NCBI RefSeq assembly: GCF_018531375.1
Contig: NZ_JAHBOH010000001.1
Coordinates: 1,488,001 to 1,552,000, forward strand
Length of the DNA: 64,000 bases
Source of the DNA: Cellulomonas fulva
GTDB lineage: Bacteria > Actinomycetota > Actinomycetes > Actinomycetales > Cellulomonadaceae
Direction of reading: 5' to 3'
Part shown: one piece after another, positions 8,098 through 17,201 of the stretch
How the letters are laid out: each line of letters starts with the position of its first letter
Numbering within the stretch: position 1 is the first letter of the stretch
Notes under the pieces: model-generated
Databases searched by the model: none
What the model saw: only the letters and a program-made list of their open reading frames with translations
Told to the model about the DNA's origin: nothing
Made by a program: the position numbers and the translations under genes

Positions 8098-9414
8098 CTA
8101 CTGCCCGATGGCCGTGTTCACCTCGCTCGTGTACTGCTCGGCGGCCTCCTGCGGCGTGAGCCGCTCGAAGAGGACCTCCTGGTTGATGCGCTTGGTGATG
8201 TCGGCGACCTCACCGGCGCCGTTCGGCGGGACGGGCGGGCCGTCGACCACGACGTCGTCGAGCGAGGCGAGGAACTCGGCCGCCTGCTTGTCGGTGTCGT
8301 TGAACTTGGGCGTCACGGCCTCGCGGACGTCGGTGTTGGCCGGCAGGCCGCGGTCGGAGAGCAGGAGCTCGCCCGCCTCGGTCGAGTTGACCAGGAAGTC
8401 CACGAACATCGCCGACTCCTCCGGGTGCTCCGACGTCGCGGAGACGGAGTAGAACATGGCCGGCTTGAAGTACATGCCGGACCGCTCGTTCTCGGTCTCG
8501 CCAGGGACCCGGAGCAGCTTCAGCGGGTGGCCGGCCGCCTCGGTGATGGCCGTCAGCTGGTTGGTCCAGAACCAGGCCATCGCGCCCTTGCCCGTGCCGA
8601 TGAGCGACTGCTCGGGACCGCCGCCGTCGACCTCGACCGTCTCGGCCGCACCCGGCGTGCCGCCGGCCTTCTGCAGGTCCATCGAGTACTGCCACCACTG
8701 CGCGAGCGTCGCGTCGTCGTAGCCGAGCGTGCCCTCGGGCGTGTAGAGCGCCTCCCCGCGCTGCCGCGCGAAGATCGAGAACCCGGGCTCGTTGAACCCG
8801 TAGTCCTGCGCGCCGAAGATCTTGCCGCCGGACTTCTCGCTGACCTCGTTCGCCACGTCGACGTAGTCCTGCCAGGTCCACGTCGTGTCGTCGGGCATCT
8901 CGACGCCCGCCGTCTCGAAGGCCTCGGGGTCGGCGACCACCGCGTACGCGTTGACGCCGGTCGCGACGCCGTACAGCTTGTCGTCGATCGTGCCGGAGGC
9001 GAGCACGGACTCGTCGATCTTCGAGGTGTCGAGCCCCAGCGAGCCGAGGTCGGCCAGCACGCCCTTGGTGGCGTAGTCGGTGAGGTAGCGCTCCTCCTGC
9101 GTGATGACGTCGGGGGCGTCGCCGCCGGCCACGGAGGTGCTCAGCTTGTCGAAGTAGGAGTCCCAGTCGGTGTAGTCGGCCTCGACCGTGATGTTCGGGT
9201 GCTCGGCCTCGAACGCGTCGATGACCTGCTGGGTGAGCTCGTGACGGGTGTCCGACCCCCACCAGGAGAAGCGGATGGTGACCTTCTCGTCCCCGCCGCC
9301 GGTCCCGTCGGCGCCGGGGTCGTCGCTGCCGCTGTCGCCGCACGCGGTCAGCGCGAGCGCGCCGGCGGCGACGAGCGCGGCCGCCTTGATGAGGGTGGAA
9401 CGGTGGTGTCGCAT
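8098..9414 (-). CDS. Extracellular sugar-binding lipoprotein of an ABC importer (CUT1)
   Basis: A 438-aa family-1 solute-binding protein. The N-terminus is a lipoprotein signal with lipobox LTAC (Cys25) followed by a Gly/Asp-rich spacer, so it is membrane-anchored outside the cell. Typical blocks are ITIRFSWWGSD-like TIRFSWWGSD near the mature start, VDFLVNS, and a C-terminal helix NTAIGQ. A Shine-Dalgarno AAGGAG precedes the start. It is the third gene of permease-permease-binding protein order, 107 bp after the second permease. Substrate is unknown; the neighbouring oxidoreductase operon and pectin genes suggest a plant-derived oligosaccharide. Confidence 0.92.
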   Translation of the reverse strand: MRHHRSTLIKAAALVAAGALALTACGDSGSDDPGADGTGGGDEKVTIRFSWWGSDTRHELTQQVIDAFEAEHPNITVEADYTDWDSYFDKLSTSVAGGDAPDVITQEERYLTDYATKGVLADLGSLGLDTSKIDESVLASGTIDDKLYGVATGVNAYAVVADPEAFETAGVEMPDDTTWTWQDYVDVANEVSEKSGGKIFGAQDYGFNEPGFSIFARQRGEALYTPEGTLGYDDATLAQWWQYSMDLQKAGGTPGAAETVEVDGGGPEQSLIGTGKGAMAWFWTNQLTAITEAAGHPLKLLRVPGETENERSGMYFKPAMFYSVSATSEHPEESAMFVDFLVNSTEAGELLLSDRGLPANTDVREAVTPKFNDTDKQAAEFLASLDDVVVDGPPVPPNGAGEVADITKRINQEVLFERLTPQEAAEQYTSEVNTAIGQ

Positions 9415-9521
9415 CGGTTCTCCTTCGTGACGAGGACGTCGTCGTGCTGTCACCCCGGGGGACCCGGGTGGGTGGGATGGACGGGCTGCACCGCCGCCGC
9501 GCTGGGACGGGGGCGGGGGTA

Positions 9522-10460
9522 CTACTTGATCCCGGTCGTGGCGATGCCCTTGACCAGGTACTTCTGTCCGAACAGGAACGCCAGGAAGACCGGGATCAGG
9601 GTCACGATCGACATGGCGAACATGGGGCCCCACGAGCTCTGCCCCGACGAGTCGAGGAACGTGCGCAGAGCGACCGGCGCGGTGTACATGGCCGGTTTGG
9701 TGAGGAAGATCAGCTGGCTGAAGAAGTCGTTCCACGTCCAGATGAAGGTGAAGATGGCCGTGGTCGCGAGGGCCGGCGTCGACAGCGGGAGCATGATCCG
9801 CAGGTAGATGCGGATGTGCCCGCACCCGTCGAGGCGAGCGGCCTCGTCCAGCTCCCGCGGGATGCCGCGGAAGAACTGGACCATGAGGAAGATGAAGAAG
9901 GCGTCCGTCGCCAGCAGCTTGGGGACGATCAACGGCAGGAACGTGTTGATCCAGTCGAGCCGGGAGAACAGCACGTACTGCGGCACGATGATCACGTGGA
10001 TCGGCAGCATGATCGACATGAGCATGATCGCGAACCACAGCCGCCGGCCCCGGAACTCGAGCCGCGCGAAGGCGTAGGCCGCCATCGAGCAGCTGATCAG
10101 GTTGCCGAGCAGGGACCCGAGCACGATCACCGCGGAGTTGAGCAGGTAGCGCCCGAAGGGGTAGGTGAGCGCGCTCCAGCCCTCGGTGTAGTTCGAGGCG
10201 TCGATCTCGGTGGGGATGAGCGACAGGTCGCGGAAGATCAGGTCGTTCGGCTTGAACGAGCTCACCAGCAGCCAGATCAGCGGGTAGAGCATCACCACGG
10301 CGAGCGCGACGAGGCCGATGTGCTTGAAGGTGGAGCGGACGTTGCTCCGCCACATCGAGCGCTTCCGGCCCGAGGAGTACCGGGCGGCGCTGCCGCGGGA
10401 GTCGGGACGCGACGCGTGGACGCCCGCAGCGGGGTCGGGTCGCAGGTCGAGGTCAGTCAC
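9522..10460 (-). CDS. ABC sugar transporter permease, MalG type
   Basis: A 312-aa inner-membrane permease with about six hydrophobic segments. The cytoplasmic EAA loop, which docks the ATPase, reads ELDEAARLDGCGHIRIYLRI, close to the CUT1 consensus. A 45-residue basic, hydrophilic N-terminal tail precedes the first membrane segment. The GTG start overlaps the end of the upstream permease gene by 8 nt, so the two subunits are translationally coupled. Confidence 0.93.
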   Translation of the reverse strand: MTDLDLRPDPAAGVHASRPDSRGSAARYSSGRKRSMWRSNVRSTFKHIGLVALAVVMLYPLIWLLVSSFKPNDLIFRDLSLIPTEIDASNYTEGWSALTYPFGRYLLNSAVIVLGSLLGNLISCSMAAYAFARLEFRGRRLWFAIMLMSIMLPIHVIIVPQYVLFSRLDWINTFLPLIVPKLLATDAFFIFLMVQFFRGIPRELDEAARLDGCGHIRIYLRIMLPLSTPALATTAIFTFIWTWNDFFSQLIFLTKPAMYTAPVALRTFLDSSGQSSWGPMFAMSIVTLIPVFLAFLFGQKYLVKGIATTGIK

Positions 10461-11430
10461 TGTAGAACACCCAGTACTTCGAGGCGAGGAAGTTGATGGC
10501 CGTCATCGCAGCGACGATCAGCAGCAGCAGCCACGCCATGGCGGACGCGTACCCCATGTCCAGGTGCGTGAAGCCCTTCTGGTACAGGTACAGCGTGTAG
10601 AAGAGGGTCGAGTCGGCCGGTCCGCCGGAGCCGCCGGAGACGACGAACGCCTGCGTGAAGCTCTGGAACGCGCCGATCACCTGGAGGACCAGGTTGAAGA
10701 AGATGATGGGAGTGAGCAGCGGCACCGTGATGTGGAAGAACTGCCGCGCCTTGCCCGCCCCGTCGATCGACGCCGCCTCGTAGTACATCTCCGGGATCTG
10801 CCGGAGGCCGGCGAGGAAGATGATCATCGGGGCGCCGAACGTCCAGACGTGCAGGATCACGAGCGTGCTGAGCGCGGTGTCGGGGGAGGACACCCAGCCC
10901 TGGCCCTCGATGCCGAACAGCGCCAGGAACTTGTTGACCAGGCCGTTGACCCCGAACACCTGGAGCCACAGGATCGCGATCGCGACCGAGCCGCCCAGCA
11001 GGGACGGTAGGTAGAACACCGACCGGTAGAACGCGAGCCCGCGCATGCCGCGGTCGAGCAGCATCGCGAGCCCGAGGGCCAGGATGAGCTGCAGCGGCAC
11101 GGCCGTGAGCACGTACGTGAACGTCACGACGAGCGACTTGTGGAGCCGCGGGTCGTCCAGCATCCGCGTGTAGTTGTCCCACCCGATCCAGTTCGGGGCG
11201 GACAGCAGACCGAAGTCCGTGAACGACAGGTAGGCCGACGCCAGCATCGGGCCGACCGTGATCAGCCCGAGACCGAGGAACCACGGCGCCAGGAAGACGG
11301 CCGCCATCCGGCCGTCGCCCTTGCGGCGCCGCCCGTCCCCGGCCGGGCTGTCGGTCACGCCGTCGGGCGTGCCGGGTGGGCCGCTGCGGCGCGACCCTGC
11401 GGTGCGTCGCAACTCAGACACCACGGACAT
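10453..11430 (-). CDS. ABC sugar transporter permease, MalF type
   Basis: A 325-aa permease with about six membrane segments and the EAA loop YYEAASIDGAGKARQFFHI. The N-terminal 40 residues are basic and hydrophilic. It is the first gene of the importer operon and starts 206 bp from the divergent LacI-PmoA gene. No ATP-binding subunit is encoded nearby; CUT1 importers of actinobacteria commonly share a general ATPase of the MsiK type, so this is expected rather than a defect. The start has AAGAGGTGA upstream. Confidence 0.93.
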   Translation of the reverse strand: MSVVSELRRTAGSRRSGPPGTPDGVTDSPAGDGRRRKGDGRMAAVFLAPWFLGLGLITVGPMLASAYLSFTDFGLLSAPNWIGWDNYTRMLDDPRLHKSLVVTFTYVLTAVPLQLILALGLAMLLDRGMRGLAFYRSVFYLPSLLGGSVAIAILWLQVFGVNGLVNKFLALFGIEGQGWVSSPDTALSTLVILHVWTFGAPMIIFLAGLRQIPEMYYEAASIDGAGKARQFFHITVPLLTPIIFFNLVLQVIGAFQSFTQAFVVSGGSGGPADSTLFYTLYLYQKGFTHLDMGYASAMAWLLLLIVAAMTAINFLASKYWVFYSD

Positions 11431-11461
11431 CGTCGATCACCTCTTCGTGACTCGCGATACG

Positions 11462-11524
11462 GAGAAACCGGTACCTCGCCCGGTACCGTAGCACCGTGCC
11501 AGAGTCTTGGGAACCGGTTTCCCA
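11462..11524. promoter_or_regulatory. LacI-type operators in the divergent importer / LacI-PmoA promoter region
   Basis: Three palindromic elements lie between the divergent starts: GAGAAACCGGTACC (11462-11475), CGGTACCG (11481-11488) and TGGGAACCGGTTTCCCA (11508-11524), the last with the perfect core AACCGGTT. A CG-centred AACCGGTT core is a typical LacI-family operator. The LacI-PmoA protein encoded next door probably represses both directions. GAGAAACCGGT recurs identically in front of the second pectinase (55004). Confidence 0.65.
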
Positions 11525-11635
11525 TCGTGTATGTTCGGCGACGAGCCGACCACAGGCGGCCGAGCGGGGCGACGGTGCCCCGCGGTCCGTGGAGCCTGTC
11601 CGGAGGCTGTGGTGAGCCCTTCCCAGGAGGCTGCA

Positions 11636-13699
11636 GTGACGCAGAACGCGTGGGCCAGGCCGGCGCCCACGATCGCCGAGGTGGCGCAGGCCGCGGGTGT
11701 CTCGCGGGCGACCGTCTCGCGGGTCATGAACGGCCGCGCGACGGTCGACGAGCAGCTCGCCGCGCGCGTCCGCGAGGCGGCCGAGCGGCTGCACTACCGA
11801 CCGAGCACCGTCGCGCGCAGCCTCTCCCTGGGACGGACCAACACCGTCGCCGTCGTCGTGCCGGACCTCGCCAACCCGATGTTCCAGCAGGTGCTGCGCG
11901 GCGTCTCGGCCGCGGCGGCCGAGGACGGCTACCGCGTCCTGGTCGCGGACACGAGCGAGTCGACCTCCGACGAGCGACAGGTCGCGCTGGACGCGCGGCT
12001 GCGGTGCGACGCCCTGGTCCTGGTCTCGCCGCGCATGCCCGAGGCCGAGCTGCGCGCGCTGCTGCCCGAGGTCGGCCCGGTCGTCGTGATCAACCGCGAG
12101 CCGGACGGCCGCACCCCCACGCTCGCGATCGACTACGCGGCCGGGATCGAGGACGTGGTCGAGCACCTCGTCGGGCTGGGCCACCGCCACCTGCTCTACC
12201 TGGGCGGCCCGCCGGCGAGCGCCTCGCACGGGGCACGCCTGGCCGCGTTGCGCGCGGCGGCGGCGCGACGAGCCGAGGTGCGGCTGAGCGAGCGCGCGGC
12301 CGGCTCCTCGGTCGACAGCGGCTACGCCGCGGCCGGCGACGTGCTCGCGTCCCGCGCGACCGCCGTCGTCGCCTACAACGACCTGGTCGCCTTCGGTCTC
12401 CTCGCGCGGCTCAACGAGCTCGGCGTCGCCGTCCCGGGCGACGTCTCCGTGACGGGGTTCGACGACATCGAGCTGGCCCGGTTCGCGATCCCGTCGCTCA
12501 CCACCGTGACGGTCCCGCAGCTCGACCTGGGCCGCGCGGCGTGGGGGAGCCTGGCGGGAATCGTCGGGATCCGCACGGGCGGCCTCGTCGGGCTCGGTGC
12601 GGACGTACCGGGGGGCGGCACGGTGGACGAGATCACGGCGGCGTTCGGCGCCGGCCCCATCCGGCCGCGGCTCGCGGTGCGGGCCAGCACGGGGCCGGTC
12701 CCGCCGTCCGTGCGCTCGGCGGGCGGGGGCCGCACGGCCCCGGCGGCCACGGCGCCCGAGGTCGCCGCGGTCCGGTGGACCGTGGAGGGCGGCGTGGTGC
12801 GGCTCGACGGAGCGGCCGTCACGGGCGAGGAGCTCCCGCTCGCCCGGTACGAGGACGGCGAGCGCGTCCCGCCGGTGCACTCCCCGCGTCCGTTCCTGCA
12901 CCCCGTGCGCACCGCGGGCGGGGTCGCGCTGACCGAGACCAGCCCCGTCGACCACCGTCACCACTACGGCGTGTCCATGGCCGTGCCCGTGGTCAACGGC
13001 ACCTCCTACTGGGGTGGCCGCACGTACGTGCGCGACGAGGGCCCGACGCTCCTGCCCAACCACGGCCGGCAGGCGGGCGGCGCGGCCCGGGTGTCCCCGG
13101 ACGGGCGCGGGATCGCCCAGGACGTCGTCTGGTACGACGAGCACGGCGGGGTGCTGCTGCGCGAGGGCCGGACGCTGACCGCCGGGACCGCGGCCGGCGG
13201 GTGGTCGCTGTGCTGGCGCTCGCGGCTGCACGCGACCGAGCGGGACCTGAGCATCGAGAGCCCCGGCACCAACGGCCGCGCGAACGCCGGGTACGGCGGG
13301 CTGTTCTGGCGGCTGCCGTCGGCCGACTCGACCCTCGTCCTCGGCCAGGGGCTGGTCGGTGAGGCCTCGGTGCACGGCAGCGAGTCGCCGTGGCTCGCGT
13401 TCGTCCAGCGCCGTGACGGCGCGGCGACCACGCTGCTGCTGGTGCAGGACCCCGCGACCGTCCGGCCGTGGTTCGCCCGCGTCGCGGAGTACGTCGGCGC
13501 GGGCCCCGCGCTGGCCTGGGACACGCCCCTGCTCGTCCCCGCCGGCGGCGGCGTCACGGTCGGCCTCGGCGCCGTCGTCGTGGACCGGGTGCTCGACGCC
13601 GACGAGGCCGACGCGCTGGCGTCGGAGCTGACGGCCGGGCTGGTGGGCGCAGGCGCCGACGGCCGGTCCCACGGCGGGCCCGACGAGGCCGCCTCGTGA
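11636..13699 (+). CDS. LacI-family regulator fused to a PmoA-like (DUF6807) domain
   Basis: A 687-aa chimeric protein. Residues about 11-60 are a LacI DNA-binding domain (PTIAEVAQAAGVSRATVSRV), about 65-350 the sugar-sensing periplasmic-binding-like domain ending near RPRLAVRAS, then an Ala/Gly/Pro linker. Residues about 378-675 form a DUF6807 domain with its conserved histidine-rich block DHRHHYGVSMAVPVVNG and the PTLLPNHG segment. Ordinary LacI proteins end near residue 340, so the second half is a true addition. The GTG start has AGGAGG 5 nt upstream; another GTG with CGGAGG lies 24 nt earlier. It heads an operon in which each next gene overlaps by 4 nt. The PmoA name comes from a methane-oxygenase annotation and does not establish activity; the domain may bind or transform a sugar. 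Confidence 0.85.
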   Translation: MTQNAWARPAPTIAEVAQAAGVSRATVSRVMNGRATVDEQLAARVREAAERLHYRPSTVARSLSLGRTNTVAVVVPDLANPMFQQVLRGVSAAAAEDGYRVLVADTSESTSDERQVALDARLRCDALVLVSPRMPEAELRALLPEVGPVVVINREPDGRTPTLAIDYAAGIEDVVEHLVGLGHRHLLYLGGPPASASHGARLAALRAAAARRAEVRLSERAAGSSVDSGYAAAGDVLASRATAVVAYNDLVAFGLLARLNELGVAVPGDVSVTGFDDIELARFAIPSLTTVTVPQLDLGRAAWGSLAGIVGIRTGGLVGLGADVPGGGTVDEITAAFGAGPIRPRLAVRASTGPVPPSVRSAGGGRTAPAATAPEVAAVRWTVEGGVVRLDGAAVTGEELPLARYEDGERVPPVHSPRPFLHPVRTAGGVALTETSPVDHRHHYGVSMAVPVVNGTSYWGGRTYVRDEGPTLLPNHGRQAGGAARVSPDGRGIAQDVVWYDEHGGVLLREGRTLTAGTAAGGWSLCWRSRLHATERDLSIESPGTNGRANAGYGGLFWRLPSADSTLVLGQGLVGEASVHGSESPWLAFVQRRDGAATTLLLVQDPATVRPWFARVAEYVGAGPALAWDTPLLVPAGGGVTVGLGAVVVDRVLDADEADALASELTAGLVGAGADGRSHGGPDEAAS

Positions 13700-14901
13700 C
13701 GGGCGCGGACGGCCACCAGCCGGCGATCGCGGTCGTCGGCGTGCACGGCCACGGGCACACGCACGTGCGCAGGGTGCTGCAGCTGCAGGCGCGGGGCCGC
13801 GCGCGGCTGGCCGCCGTCGTCGACCCGCGCCCGGTCGACGGCCTGACCTACGTCCCGCCCGGGACCCGCTGGGCGCCGACGCTCGACGACGTGCTCGTCG
13901 GACCCGACCGTCCGGACGTGGTGATCCTCTCGACCCCCATCCCGACGCACCTGCCCCTCGCGCGCGCGGCCCTGCGGGCGGGCTGCGACGTGCTGCTCGA
14001 GAAGCCCACGGCCGCCTCGCTCGCGGAGCACGAGGCGCTGGTCGCGGCGGTCGAGGAGACCGGCCGGCGCTGCCAGGTCGGGTTCCAGACGTTCGGCTCG
14101 GCCGCGGTCGACCGGCTGGCCGCGCTCGTGGCGGACGGCACGCTGGGCGAGGTCGAGGCGGTCGGCGCGGTCGGCACCTGGGTCCGCACCGCCGCCTACT
14201 ACGCGCGGGCCCGGTGGGCCGGCCGACGCACGCTCGACGGCGTCGACGTGGTCGACGGCGTGGTGACCAACCCGCTCGCGCACGCCGTGGCCACCGCGCT
14301 GCGCGTCGCCGGCGCCCGCACCACCGCGGACGTGGCCGACGTGCGGCTCGACCAGTACCACGCCCACCCGATCCAGGCCGACGACACGTCCTCGCTCGTC
14401 GTGACGACGTCGTCCGGCGTGCGCGTGGGCGCCGGTCTGACGCTGTGCGCGGCCGAGCGCTCGCCGGCCCGTGTCGTCGTGCGCGGCACCCTGGGCCAGG
14501 CGACGCTCTGGTACGAGTCCGACGACCTCGAGGTCCGCACCGCCGGCCGCACCACGCGGCGGACCCACGCGCGCACGGACCTCCTCGAGGACCTCCTGCT
14601 CGCGCGTGCGGACGACGGCGCGGAGCTGCGGTGCGACGTCGCGTCGACGGGGGCCTTCATGCGCGTCCTCGAGGCGGTGCGCACCGCGCCGGACCCGCGT
14701 CCGATCACCGCCGAGCACGTGCGCTGGCGTGGCGTGGGCGACGACCGGCACCCGGTGGTGCAGGGCGTCGAGCGCTGGTGCGAGCGCGCCGCGCTCGAGC
14801 CGGCCACGTTCGCCGAGCTCGGGGCGCCCTTCGCCCGCCCGGCTGACCCGACCCCGCAGCACGCTGCCCACTCCACGAGCCCCCAGGAGGTGCACCCGTG
14901 A
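13696..14901 (+). CDS. Gfo/Idh/MocA-family oxidoreductase (first of the operon)
   Basis: A 401-aa NAD(P)-dependent sugar dehydrogenase. The N-terminal Rossmann fold begins IAVVGVHGHGHTHVR, an unusual Gly/His-rich nucleotide loop. The EKPT motif (near residue 103) carries the catalytic lysine. DGVVTNPLAHAVATALRVAG lies in the position of the substrate-side histidine. Translation starts at a GTG that overlaps the regulator's stop codon (GTGA). Family members oxidise hydroxyls of sugars, inositols or glycosides; the product here is unknown. The combination with a PmoA-type domain suggests the two act on the same sugar. Confidence 0.88.
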   Translation: MTGADGHQPAIAVVGVHGHGHTHVRRVLQLQARGRARLAAVVDPRPVDGLTYVPPGTRWAPTLDDVLVGPDRPDVVILSTPIPTHLPLARAALRAGCDVLLEKPTAASLAEHEALVAAVEETGRRCQVGFQTFGSAAVDRLAALVADGTLGEVEAVGAVGTWVRTAAYYARARWAGRRTLDGVDVVDGVVTNPLAHAVATALRVAGARTTADVADVRLDQYHAHPIQADDTSSLVVTTSSGVRVGAGLTLCAAERSPARVVVRGTLGQATLWYESDDLEVRTAGRTTRRTHARTDLLEDLLLARADDGAELRCDVASTGAFMRVLEAVRTAPDPRPITAEHVRWRGVGDDRHPVVQGVERWCERAALEPATFAELGAPFARPADPTPQHAAHSTSPQEVHP

Positions 14902-16385
14902 GCGACCAGAACCCGACCGCGCCGCGACCGGCGTCCCACCGCAGCACCGCGCCCGACGAGGACGTCGCGGCCGCGTTCGCACCCGCCCGGCCCGACGCGC
15001 GGCGGCGCTACGCGGTCGCGGGCACCGGCCACCGTGCGGGCATGTACGTCGACGCGATCACAGGGGACCACGCCGAGGTCGCCGAGCTCGTCGCGTGGCT
15101 CGACCCCAACCCGGGCCGGATGGACTACTACGACGCGCACGCGGGCCGGCGGCTCGGCCGCGGCGGACCGCTCGGGCTGCCGCGCTACGGTCCGGACCAG
15201 CTCAAGCGGATGGTGGCGCACGAGGACGTCGACGTCGTCGTCGTGACCTCCCCGGACCGCACGCACGCCGACCTGGTGGTGCGCGCGCTGGACGCGGGCG
15301 CCGACGTCGTCGTCGAGAAGCCGCTGACCACGACCGTCGACGGGTGCCGGGCGATCACCGAGGCCGTCGAGCGCACGGGTCGCGACGTGGTGATGACCTT
15401 CAACTACCGCTACGCGCCGCGGAACTCCTCGCTGCGCCAGGTGATCGCGTCGGGCGAGATCGGCGAGGTCACGTCGGTGCACTTCGAGTGGGTGCTCGAC
15501 ACGGTGCACGGCGCCGACTACTTCCGGCGCTGGCACCGGGACAAGGACTGGTCCGGCGGGCTGCTGGTGCACAAGTCGAGCCACCACTTCGACCTGGTCA
15601 ACTGGTGGCTGGGGGACGTCCCGGCACGGGTGTACGCGTCCGGCGGGCTGCGGTTCTACGGCGAGGAGAACGCGCGGTCGCGCGGCCTCGGTCCGCGCCC
15701 CGCCCGCGGCACGGGGGCGCACGGCGACCCGTTCGCGCTCGACCTCACGCGCGACGAGCGGCTGCGCGCGCTCTACCTCGACACCGAGCACCACGACGGG
15801 TACGTGCGCGACCAGGACGTCTTCGGTCCCGGCATCACGATCGAGGACAACCTCGCGCTCGTCGTCGACTACCGCCGCGGCGCGGCGCTGACCTACTCGC
15901 TCAACGCGCACAGCCCCTGGGAGGGGTACCGGGTCGCCGTGAACGGCACGGCGGGCCGGGCGGAGCTCGAGGTGGTCGAGCGCGGGGCGATCGCGGTGGA
16001 CGACGAGGGCCGCGCGGTGCTCGACCCGTCCGCCACCCCCGTCGCGGCGGCCGGCCAGACGCTGCGCCCCGAGGGAGAGCGGCTGCTGGTGCAGCGGCAC
16101 TGGGAGGCGCCCCGCGAGCACCCGGTCCCCGCGGGCGTCGGGGGCCACGGCGGCGGCGACGCGATCCTGCTGCAGGACGTGTTCCGGCGGCACCTGCGTC
16201 GGTCCGACGACCCGCTCGGCCGCGCCGCCGGCTACCGCGACGGCCTGCGCGCGGTGGTCGTCGGGATCGCCGCGAACCGGTCGATGCAGACGGGCGAGGC
16301 GGTGGACGTCGCCTCGCTGGGGCTGGCGCTGGACGACGAGGACGGGCACGACCGCGTGCTCGCGGGACGCAGGGGGAACGCGTGA
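14898..16385 (+). CDS. Gfo/Idh/MocA-family oxidoreductase (second, long form)
   Basis: A 495-aa dehydrogenase, about 100 residues longer than usual for the family. A 35-residue hydrophilic N-terminal extension precedes the Rossmann fold (RYAVAGTGHRAGMYVDAI). EKPL near residues 140-143 holds the catalytic lysine. HKSSHHFDLVNWWLGD supplies the substrate-site histidine helix. Extra length lies in a mid-protein insertion rich in Arg/Gly and at the C-terminus. The start overlaps the preceding stop (GTGA) with AGGAGG upstream. Probable role: a second oxidation or epimerising step on the imported sugar. Confidence 0.88.
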   Translation: MSDQNPTAPRPASHRSTAPDEDVAAAFAPARPDARRRYAVAGTGHRAGMYVDAITGDHAEVAELVAWLDPNPGRMDYYDAHAGRRLGRGGPLGLPRYGPDQLKRMVAHEDVDVVVVTSPDRTHADLVVRALDAGADVVVEKPLTTTVDGCRAITEAVERTGRDVVMTFNYRYAPRNSSLRQVIASGEIGEVTSVHFEWVLDTVHGADYFRRWHRDKDWSGGLLVHKSSHHFDLVNWWLGDVPARVYASGGLRFYGEENARSRGLGPRPARGTGAHGDPFALDLTRDERLRALYLDTEHHDGYVRDQDVFGPGITIEDNLALVVDYRRGAALTYSLNAHSPWEGYRVAVNGTAGRAELEVVERGAIAVDDEGRAVLDPSATPVAAAGQTLRPEGERLLVQRHWEAPREHPVPAGVGGHGGGDAILLQDVFRRHLRRSDDPLGRAAGYRDGLRAVVVGIAANRSMQTGEAVDVASLGLALDDEDGHDRVLAGRRGNA

Positions 16386-17173
16386 AGGTCGCGCTCGTGA
16401 CGGGCGGCAACCGGGGGATCGGCCTGGGGATCACCCGGCGTCTCGTCGAGGACGGGTTCGCGGTGTCGGTCCTGGCGACCCGGGAGGAGCCGACCGAGGT
16501 GCTGGCCGAGCTCCGCGAGGTCGCCGGCTCGTCGGACGCCGTGCGCTACGTGCGCGGTTCCGTGGCGGAGCCGCAAGACCACGCGCGGTACGTGCAGGAC
16601 GCGGTGGACGCCTGGGGCCGGCTCGACCTGCTGGTCAACAACGCCGGGGTCGCGCCCGCGCAGCGTGCCGACCTGCTCGAGGCGACCCCCGAGTCGTTCG
16701 ACCGCGTGCTGGGGATCAACCTGCGTGGGCCGTACTTCCTCACGCAGGAGTTCGCGCGGCGGGTGATCGAGCTGCGCGGGCCGCTCGAGGAGCTCCCGGA
16801 GCCGCCCGACGGCCCGGTCGCGACGATCGTCAACGTCTCGTCGATCTCCGCGACCACGGTCTCGACCAACCGCGGCGAGTACTGCGTGTCCAAGGCCGGC
16901 GTCGCGATGGCGACGCAGCTCTGGGCCGTGCGGCTGGCCCCCGAGGGGATCGTGGTGCACGAGGTCCGGCCCGGTGTCATCGCCACCGACATGACCGCGG
17001 GCGTGACCGAGCGCTACGACGCCCTGCTCGCCGACGGCCTCGCGCCGATCGCGCGGTGGGGCCGGCCCGCGGACGTCGCGGGCGCGGTGGCACTGCTCGC
17101 CTCCGGCCAGACGCCGTACTCGACGGGCGAGGTCTTCCACGTCGACGGCGGCATGCACGTCCCGGTCCTCTGA
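16382..17173 (+). CDS. SDR-family oxidoreductase
   Basis: A 263-aa classical short-chain dehydrogenase. TGGNRGIG (cofactor loop) lies at the N-terminus, NNAG follows, and the catalytic serine/tyrosine/lysine are in VNVSSIS and YCVSK. The C-terminus ends in the usual DGGMHV. It resembles 3-ketoacyl-ACP-reductase-type SDRs but in this operon a sugar or sugar acid is the likelier substrate. The GTG start overlaps the preceding gene by 4 nt. Confidence 0.9.
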   Translation: MKVALVTGGNRGIGLGITRRLVEDGFAVSVLATREEPTEVLAELREVAGSSDAVRYVRGSVAEPQDHARYVQDAVDAWGRLDLLVNNAGVAPAQRADLLEATPESFDRVLGINLRGPYFLTQEFARRVIELRGPLEELPEPPDGPVATIVNVSSISATTVSTNRGEYCVSKAGVAMATQLWAVRLAPEGIVVHEVRPGVIATDMTAGVTERYDALLADGLAPIARWGRPADVAGAVALLASGQTPYSTGEVFHVDGGMHVPVL

Positions 17174-17201
17174 GCAGTCCCTGCCTGTGAGAAGGAGCTC
17201 G

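Noticed and set aside
8098..11430. A missing ATPase gene treated as a broken importer
   Set aside because: CUT1 importers in actinobacteria commonly share an ATPase encoded elsewhere (MsiK type).
13696..17173. Possible catalytic inactivation of the Gfo/Idh or SDR genes because of unusual nucleotide loops
   Set aside because: EKP and YxxxK motifs are intact and frames are uninterrupted, so they are treated as functional.
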